11,203 nt of DNA. Origin: an uncultured Verrucomicrobiota bacterium. Lineage in GTDB: Bacteria; Verrucomicrobiota; Verrucomicrobiia; Limisphaerales; UBA9464. The notes beneath the pieces are model-generated. The model did no database searches and was not told the origin of the DNA. It worked only from the letters and a program-made list of their open reading frames with translations. The position numbers were made by a program, and so were the translations under genes. Shown piece by piece: positions 6,848 through 11,203 of the stretch. The stretch spans positions 1-11,203 of the forward strand of contig CAIPFS010000317.1 in NCBI GenBank assembly GCA_903864375.1. The letters are read 5' to 3'. Numbering within the stretch: position 1 is the first letter of the stretch; each line of letters opens with the position of its first letter.

Positions 6848-7098
6848 GCGCCCCATCCGGTGTCCGAGGGGACCACTGGAAAAATATCAAAGGTCACCTC
6901 CGGCCAGGCAGCGGTGTATTGAAGAATGGCCGAGGCATCGTCGGTCTCGAAATGCACCAGGGAACGGCCCCCATGCACGTCCAGATATGCCTGCACATTG
7001 GTGAAGGCAGCCGGATACCGGTAATTTTTCCTGCGGGAAGCCAGCTCACTCATGACGCGTGCGTCCTTGGGAAACTGGGCGATGGCAATATAGTGCAT
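6802..7098 (-). CDS. Small DUF3303-like protein
   Basis: A 98-residue soluble protein with no signal peptide or membrane segment. The pattern VHFETDDASAILQYTAAW, then FDIFPVVPSDTGW, resembles the EtDD...W...FevvPV core of DUF3303 (PF11746), a small domain of unknown role probably with a ferredoxin-like fold. I am only moderately sure of this family. The ATG at 7096-7098 (MHYIAIAQFP) begins at the first predicted strand; the frame is open 20 codons further upstream, but a promoter-like sequence lies there. It stands alone between queD and the repeat and overlaps the end of queD by 46 bp tail to tail. Function unknown. Confidence 0.65.
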   Translation of the reverse strand: MHYIAIAQFPKDARVMSELASRRKNYRYPAAFTNVQAYLDVHGGRSLVHFETDDASAILQYTAAWPEVTFDIFPVVPSDTGWGAYLLRKGELTPPAPR

Positions 7099-7130
7099 GG
7101 ACCAAGACGTTGGAGCGTGGAATTGGAGGC

Positions 7131-7158
7131 ACATTATTCCCGAAACCTTGTAAGGCAA
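7131..7158 (-). promoter_or_regulatory. Likely sigma-70 promoter of the DUF3303-like gene
   Basis: On the minus strand, TTGCCT (rc of 7153-7158) and TAATGT (rc of 7131-7136) are separated by 16 bp. Transcription would start near 7124, leaving a leader of about 26 nt before the ATG at 7098. The site lies in the short gap between the gene and the repeat (7183), in DNA that is locally richer in A and T. It favours the ATG 7098 start over the longer open frame. Confidence 0.4.
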
Positions 7159-7182
7159 GCTTATAAGGGAGGGGGATGTCTC

Positions 7183-7338
7183 GTGTCGTGTGACCGAAAT
7201 GGCTTATCGTTTGCCGCGAGAGATTTTCGACTCCCGCGTGGCGACGAGCATACCCGCAGCGGTCTGTGAGGAGTGAGCAACGAAGCGGCAGGCGAAAAGA
7301 GGTGCGGCAAACTGTAAGCCATTTCGGTCACACGACAC
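7183..7338. repeat. Palindromic intergenic repeat, copy 2 (complete, 156 bp)
   Basis: The two ends are inverted copies: 24 bp are perfect (7183-7206 against 7315-7338), and the match extends to 35 bp with two mismatches. The outer sequence is GTGTCGTGTGACCGAAATGG. An RNA from either strand could fold into a stem of about 35 bp closing an 86-nt middle. The first 119 bp match copy 1 at 3429-3547 (88%). No transposase is present and no target-site duplication is visible (left flank TCTC, right flank TAAC). The right edge falls on the folB stop codon. A non-autonomous, MITE-like or REP-like element is the best reading; it may also serve as a terminator after folB. Confidence 0.9.
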
Positions 7339-7757
7339 TAACGCCAGCCCGCCGGAACTCCCCCCACCTGTCGGGCGACGCGTTGATGGGCAGTCTCCCC
7401 GGTGACCGGAGTCCGTTCACGCGTCACCCGGGCCGAGACATATCGGGTCTCGGTGAGAATAAACTTCCGAACCTCGACCGTCACCCGGGTCGGACCAAAT
7501 TCCTCCAGAAGCAGGTGGGCCAGATCGACCGCCAACCGCTCAATCAACTTCCAGGACCGGGAAGAGCCGAGTTCGCGCAACCGCCGACAGACCGCTGAAT
7601 AATCAATGGCGGCATTCAGATCATCGCCTGCCGCTGCAGCGGTGAAGTCGGACTCCAGAGAAAGAGTTAACAACAACCGTTGAGGCTGGAGGCGTTCCGC
7701 ATCGGGAACACCCACCGTGTAAAAAACCTCCAAATCTGAAATCGTGATGGTGTCCAT
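7338..7757 (-). CDS. folB: Dihydroneopterin aldolase (FolB)
   Basis: A 139-residue cytoplasmic enzyme that cleaves 7,8-dihydroneopterin to 6-hydroxymethyl-7,8-dihydropterin and glycolaldehyde in folate synthesis. Conserved residues are Glu21 (VPDAE), Tyr53 in AAIDYSAV, Glu73 in KLIERLA and the catalytic Lys98 in VRKFIL; their spacing follows Staphylococcus aureus FolB (Glu22, Tyr54, Glu74, Lys100). The core ends near residue 115; a tail of about 24 residues rich in Arg, Val and Gly follows and is longer than usual. The TAG stop is formed exactly at the edge of the palindromic repeat, so the tail may be native or may reflect the insertion. The ATG lies 9 bp after the stop of the HAD-Nudix gene, which suggests an operon and a shared pathway. 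Confidence 0.88.
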   Translation of the reverse strand: MDTITISDLEVFYTVGVPDAERLQPQRLLLTLSLESDFTAAAAGDDLNAAIDYSAVCRRLRELGSSRSWKLIERLAVDLAHLLLEEFGPTRVTVEVRKFILTETRYVSARVTRERTPVTGETAHQRVARQVGGVPAGWR

Positions 7758-7766
7758 CCGAGGAAA

Positions 7767-8846
7767 TCAATGCGACACGGGTGCTACCGAGTCCAGAAGA
7801 ATGCGGGTCGGGGTGTTCAACGGGAGTTCGCGGGCTTCCTGGGAATGAACCCATCGATATTCCTGAGCTTCCTCATTCAGTTGCACCCGGATGGGGGATC
7901 GAGCCTCACACGTGTAGTTGAGCAGCAGAAAATGGGCTTCCCGATAAAATTCCGGAGGGTTGATGGCGTCCTGTACGAGGACAAAACGGATATTGTCGAC
8001 CTCCAACCCGGTTTCCTCCCGGATTTCGCGACGCAGGGCGTCTTCACTGGTTTCGCCCGGCTCGATTTTCCCACCCGGAATTCCCCATAAGTCGGACCAC
8101 TTGTGCGTCCGGACCATGAGCCACTGACCCAGGTGGTTTTGAATCAACGCCCCGACGGTGGCCACCGGTCGTTTCTCCAGAGTCATGGAGCGTTTGCGTC
8201 CCGGGACCACCGGCAGATGTCCTTCATTTCTCTCCAAAATCGCCCGGAGTTCGCCGAGATGTTCCACAATCAGGTCCGGCCCTGCCGACCGCAGCTGATT
8301 CAACGATTGGTACCCGGTCAGGACCGCCACACTGCGAATACCACCATGATGGGCGGTTTCGATATCGTGCTCCATGTCCCCGATGAAGATGGTCGACGCC
8401 GGGTCCAGCCGGTTTTCCTCCAGAACCGCATGGATTTGGTGCCGCTTGTCGGCCACACCGACGTAGGCCCGTTCAAAAAAGGCTTCCAACCCGTGCGGAC
8501 CGGCCTGACGTGAAAACATCCGCGGATGGACAGCGCTGAGCAGAAACAACCGCCATCCCCGTCCGCGGCAATACTCCAGGAAGTCCAGGGCGTGGGGTAG
8601 CGGAACCACCGTTTCCTGGGCCTGGGCAAAAGCCGCATGAAACCAAACTTCCAGCTCCGCCAACTCCCGGTCGGGCAGATAACGGGAATAAAAATTGGAG
8701 AACGGCAGGCAGAATTCCGCCCGGAACTGTTCCAGCGGCATTTCCGGGATGCCGGACTGGCGGAAAACATGGTTGGTGGCCTGCCACACGGCCGGGAGGT
8801 CGTCCACCAATGTTCCCGACCAGTCCAGAATGATGTTTTGAACCAC
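7767..8846 (-). CDS. HAD-family hydrolase fused to a Nudix hydrolase domain
   Basis: A 359-residue two-domain protein. Residues 1-205 are a HAD hydrolase of the Gph-like type: nucleophile Asp8 in LDWSGTLVDD, Ser104 in FLLSA, Lys134 in VADKRHQI and Asp157/Asp161 in IGDMEHD. The usual second aspartate of motif I is Ser10. Residues 225-359 are a Nudix domain with a perfect Nudix box at 259-281 (Glu265, Arg273-Glu274, Glu277-Glu278, Gly280). The start is a GTG; an in-frame TAA four codons upstream rules out a longer protein. Met221 could allow separate Nudix production, but no good ribosome site precedes it. Its place 9 bp before folB suggests removal of pyrophosphate, and perhaps the last phosphate, from dihydroneopterin triphosphate. 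That is inference; a house-cleaning nucleotide or sugar phosphate role is the alternative. Confidence 0.9.
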   Translation of the reverse strand: MVQNIILDWSGTLVDDLPAVWQATNHVFRQSGIPEMPLEQFRAEFCLPFSNFYSRYLPDRELAELEVWFHAAFAQAQETVVPLPHALDFLEYCRGRGWRLFLLSAVHPRMFSRQAGPHGLEAFFERAYVGVADKRHQIHAVLEENRLDPASTIFIGDMEHDIETAHHGGIRSVAVLTGYQSLNQLRSAGPDLIVEHLGELRAILERNEGHLPVVPGRKRSMTLEKRPVATVGALIQNHLGQWLMVRTHKWSDLWGIPGGKIEPGETSEDALRREIREETGLEVDNIRFVLVQDAINPPEFYREAHFLLLNYTCEARSPIRVQLNEEAQEYRWVHSQEARELPLNTPTRILLDSVAPVSH

Positions 8847-8910
8847 GCGAAGAGATTAAACCCGGTCTCCTGGAAACGAAACCCGGAATCCGCAGGTAGA
8901 CTGCTTTCGC

Positions 8911-9720
8911 TTAGGAACTGGCGCTGGTGTAACGCCGGAGGGACCACCGCCAGAACCACTCGCTGGCAGAAAAACAAACGAGGCTCATCAACATCAGCAG
9001 CCCGATTTGGGACGGCATCGAGGGAAATCCCAGGAGGGTCTTGGCCGGCACATTGGCCACCAGCAGCATGGGCACGACAAAGGTAAAAACAGCTTTGAAC
9101 GTGCCGCGCTGGAATGCGCCATCGGGCAGGCGGGCGATATTGAACAGGTTGTAGTATCCGGTCAAAATCCCCTGGGCACGGACGGTACTGAACGCAATGG
9201 TGGCCAGGAGAAACATGATCGAGTAGTGGACCGAAATACCGGCAATACAGACCACGATGAATCCCAGGAATTGGAGGAGCGAGGGATGCAGGTCCAACCG
9301 AAGTCCCGCATAGAGGATGACGACGGCGGCCAACGCGGCATTGATGAACGAACCCAGGTCAACTTTTCGAAAGGAGATGAGGAACCGCGTGTTGACCGGC
9401 AGCAGGAGCATGAAATCCAGCTTTCCCGTTCGCACATGCTCTGAAAGCTCGTTGACGTTGGTCAGGAAAATCGCGGTGAACAACTGCTGAATGAAGTTGG
9501 AGACTCCGACCAGCAGAAAGACCTGCCAGCGATTCCATCCGCCAATGCTCTCCGTCTGCCCGTAAAGGACCTGCATGAAGGCCAGCTGGAGGGCAAACCA
9601 GAGCAACTCCACCACAATCCAAAGGAGGAAGTTGGTCTTGAACTGCATTTCCCGGGTCACACTGTTTCTCCAGAGTGCCCCGTAAATGGCCGCGTATCGC
9701 TGAAGCGTGCTCATGTCCAT
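8911..9720 (-). CDS. ABC-2 family transporter permease, second subunit
   Basis: A 269-residue integral membrane protein with about six hydrophobic segments (near 30-55, 66-86, 124-140, 148-180, 208-225, 237-252). The cytoplasmic motif HVRTGKLDFMLLLPVN (about 95-110) is typical of the PF06182 ABC-2 permeases, where it reads IRxGxLDxxLLRP. The C terminus, RRYTSASS, resembles that of its neighbour (RRYTAAGG), so the two are paralogous halves of one channel. Its ATG (9718-9720) shares a base with the TAA of the upstream permease (TAATG), implying coupled translation; a second ATG at 9714 is possible. No ABC ATPase is present in the window, so the energy-coupling subunit must lie elsewhere, probably upstream beyond the right edge. 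Substrate unknown. Confidence 0.87.
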   Translation of the reverse strand: MDMSTLQRYAAIYGALWRNSVTREMQFKTNFLLWIVVELLWFALQLAFMQVLYGQTESIGGWNRWQVFLLVGVSNFIQQLFTAIFLTNVNELSEHVRTGKLDFMLLLPVNTRFLISFRKVDLGSFINAALAAVVILYAGLRLDLHPSLLQFLGFIVVCIAGISVHYSIMFLLATIAFSTVRAQGILTGYYNLFNIARLPDGAFQRGTFKAVFTFVVPMLLVANVPAKTLLGFPSMPSQIGLLMLMSLVCFSASEWFWRWSLRRYTSASS

Positions 9721-10541
9721 TATCCACCCGCAGCCGTGTACCGCCGCAGCCCCCGCGACCAGGCCCACCGGGCAGCGAAGTAACCGATGAGCAGCCAGGC
9801 CGCTTGAACGGCGAATCCGTAGGCAAGAGGTCCCGAATCCTCCTCCAGGTAAACCTTGGCCGGGAAATAACTGAGGTAAGGATAGGGCGTCAGAAAAATG
9901 ATCGTTTGAAGTCCCGCCGGGAGGAGGTCGAGCGGGAAAAGGTGGCCGCTGGCGATGTATTCAAAGGCGAACTGGATGAAGATCAAGGTACTGACGTCCA
10001 GAAACCAGAAAGCAAGGAGAGCCATCAGGTAGGCGATGAAGAACTGGAGGAGACCTCCCATCAAAACGGACAAGGGAAACAGCAGAAGGGTGATGGGATG
10101 GTTCGGCCAGACGAAATCATGCCGGAGATAGAGGGTGAACAGGGTCACTGGAATCAGGGCCACGCTGGTGTAAATGGCCCGCCCCGACAGATACAGGCAA
10201 AGCCGGTAAGTCAGATAATCGATGGGACGCAACAGGAACTGGCTGATTTTGCCATCGCGAATATCGGCCGCGATCTCCCAATCGTCGTCAGTCACCGCCG
10301 TCAGAGCGTCCACCACATTGACGATCAGGTAATAGCTGATCATCCCGGACAGGGTGTATCCGGCGATTGTGCCGCCGTCGGGCTTTCCGGCGAAAATGGT
10401 CCGCCAGACTTGAAGCGTTCCCAGCAAGGGAACCAGGGAAATCGAGGCCCGAAACAGGAAATTGGCGCGGTAGACCAGAGTGTTTTGGATGCCGATGACC
10501 AGCACCCGACCGTACTTTCGCCAGCCTGCCGCCCAGCTCAT
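9720..10541 (-). CDS. ABC-2 family transporter permease, first subunit
   Basis: A 273-residue membrane protein of the PF06182 family with about six hydrophobic segments (near 26-46, 58-78, 118-138, 148-180, 184-200, 240-260) and the family motif DIRDGKISQFLLRPID (93-108) between the second and third. With the next gene it should form the heterodimeric membrane part of an ABC exporter. Its ATG overlaps the TGA of the LON-domain gene by 4 nt (ATGA, 10538-10541), and its TAA overlaps the next start by 1 nt, so the three genes look translationally coupled. The start is supported by the overlap and by the short, positively charged N terminus (WRKYGR) before the first helix. No substrate clue is visible. 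Confidence 0.88.
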   Translation of the reverse strand: MSWAAGWRKYGRVLVIGIQNTLVYRANFLFRASISLVPLLGTLQVWRTIFAGKPDGGTIAGYTLSGMISYYLIVNVVDALTAVTDDDWEIAADIRDGKISQFLLRPIDYLTYRLCLYLSGRAIYTSVALIPVTLFTLYLRHDFVWPNHPITLLLFPLSVLMGGLLQFFIAYLMALLAFWFLDVSTLIFIQFAFEYIASGHLFPLDLLPAGLQTIIFLTPYPYLSYFPAKVYLEEDSGPLAYGFAVQAAWLLIGYFAARWAWSRGLRRYTAAGG

Positions 10542-11203
10542 GGCGCCGATTTCTTTTGAAGGCGGGCCACCTCACCGGTCATCCACCGGATGAGCAGGGA
10601 CAGACGCTCCTCAACAGAAGGCGTCTCCAAGATGAGCTGCCGATGTACCGCCTGGGGCAGGAGCAGCAGCGCGATCAAATCGGCCAGTCGGCCGGGATTG
10701 TTGACCTGACGCAGAGCGTTCAGGCAGTCCGCCACGGTCAGCGCTTCCCTTCCGGGACAAAGGCCGGACAGCAGATTCATCATGGAAACCGGGATTTGAA
10801 CGGCTCCCTGATGGAGTCGCGCATCGACCAGGTCCATCAATCGATCGATCAATTGCGGAGTGGTCTCCGGGTCGGGCGGCAGGCTTTCGATGACTTCAAA
10901 TGCATGGGCGCGATACGGTTTGAGCTGAACCACCTTCCCGAGCCGGATTCGGGCGATGCCTTGAAGAACCAGATTTGAGGTGCCGTTTTCGTTCAAATGC
11001 GAGGCACGAACCAGGCCGATCCCGGCCACTTCGCATGGACTTTCACGGGTAGAACCGGGCTTTTGCATGGCCAGACCAAACAGACGGTGGCTCTCCAGCG
11101 ACTCCGCCAGCATGGTGCGGTACCGTGGTTCAAAAATGAACAGGGGCAGTACGGCCTCGGGGAAGAGCATGCACTCCCCCAGGATCATCACACCCACATG
11201 GTC
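10538..11203 (-). CDS. LON peptidase substrate-binding domain protein (start beyond the window)
   Basis: The frame is open to the right edge; 221 residues are seen. The N-terminal signature MLFPEAVLPLFIFEPRYRTM is the LON substrate-binding domain hallmark, followed by GIARIRL and the C-terminal LADLIALLLL and VEERLSLLIRWM stretch. There is no AAA+ ATPase or protease domain, so this is the stand-alone type (PF02190), usually about 200-220 residues, of unclear function. A GTG at 11195-11197 could be a start, but the family pattern continues to the edge (DHVGVMIL), so the true start probably lies a few codons beyond the window. It overlaps the first permease gene by 4 nt. Why a LON-domain protein should be coupled to an ABC exporter is not obvious; a common but unexplained operon neighbour is the cautious reading. 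Confidence 0.87.
   Translation of the reverse strand, partial: DHVGVMILGECMLFPEAVLPLFIFEPRYRTMLAESLESHRLFGLAMQKPGSTRESPCEVAGIGLVRASHLNENGTSNLVLQGIARIRLGKVVQLKPYRAHAFEVIESLPPDPETTPQLIDRLMDLVDARLHQGAVQIPVSMMNLLSGLCPGREALTVADCLNALRQVNNPGRLADLIALLLLPQAVHRQLILETPSVEERLSLLIRWMTGEVARLQKKSAP

Noticed and set aside
9675..10559. A 294-codon open frame on the + strand opposite the permease genes
   Set aside because: It is antisense to two clear membrane proteins with family motifs; its composition (very rich in Gln, Asp, Glu, Gly) is what reversed hydrophobic coding gives, and no family motif is seen.
1..11203. CRISPR array, tRNA, rRNA or prophage features
   Set aside because: No regularly spaced direct repeats, tRNA-like cloverleaf, rRNA stretch or phage genes were found on reading both strands.

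Overview
This GC-rich window (roughly 60% GC by eye, no tRNA, rRNA, CRISPR or transposase gene seen) reads as ordinary chromosome with small operons. It suggests a member of the Verrucomicrobiota, perhaps the Limisphaerales/Pedosphaera side. That placement rests on the gene mix (LuxE/LuxC-type acyl reductase pair without luciferase, a HAD-Nudix fusion, paired PF06182 permeases), the weak Shine-Dalgarno sites and the general protein style. It is an inference, not a proof.

Layout. At the left edge is the 3' end of an unrecognised + strand gene. It converges on and slightly overlaps a minus-strand pair: an atypical SDR (YeeZ-like) followed by an iron-dependent alcohol dehydrogenase. A 136-bp divergent gap separates these from a + strand pair for iron-sulfur cluster biogenesis, an A-type carrier (IscA/HesB) and an HscB-like J-domain co-chaperone. 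Next comes a truncated copy of a palindromic intergenic repeat, then a tight luxE-like/luxC-like pair. That pair should reduce fatty acids to aldehydes through an acyl-enzyme, but no luciferase genes are present. QueD (6-carboxytetrahydropterin synthase, queuosine pathway) follows on the same strand. Its 3' end overlaps a small convergent DUF3303-like gene.

The right half is all on the minus strand. Read in the direction of transcription it holds a LON-substrate-binding-domain protein (running off the right edge), two ABC-2 permease subunits joined to it by overlapping stop/start codons, a HAD-Nudix fusion protein, and folB (dihydroneopterin aldolase). A complete copy of the palindromic repeat lies directly after folB.

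Two points stand out. First, the HAD-Nudix fusion lies 9 nt upstream of folB. In folate synthesis, dihydroneopterin triphosphate must lose pyrophosphate (a Nudix step) and then its last phosphate (a phosphatase that is often unassigned) before FolB acts. The fusion may do both steps in one polypeptide, and QueD, about 500 bp away, uses the same triphosphate for queuosine. Second, the two copies of the repeat have ends of identical design, and in both cases the neighbouring gene (hscB, folB) has its TAG stop codon formed exactly at the repeat edge.
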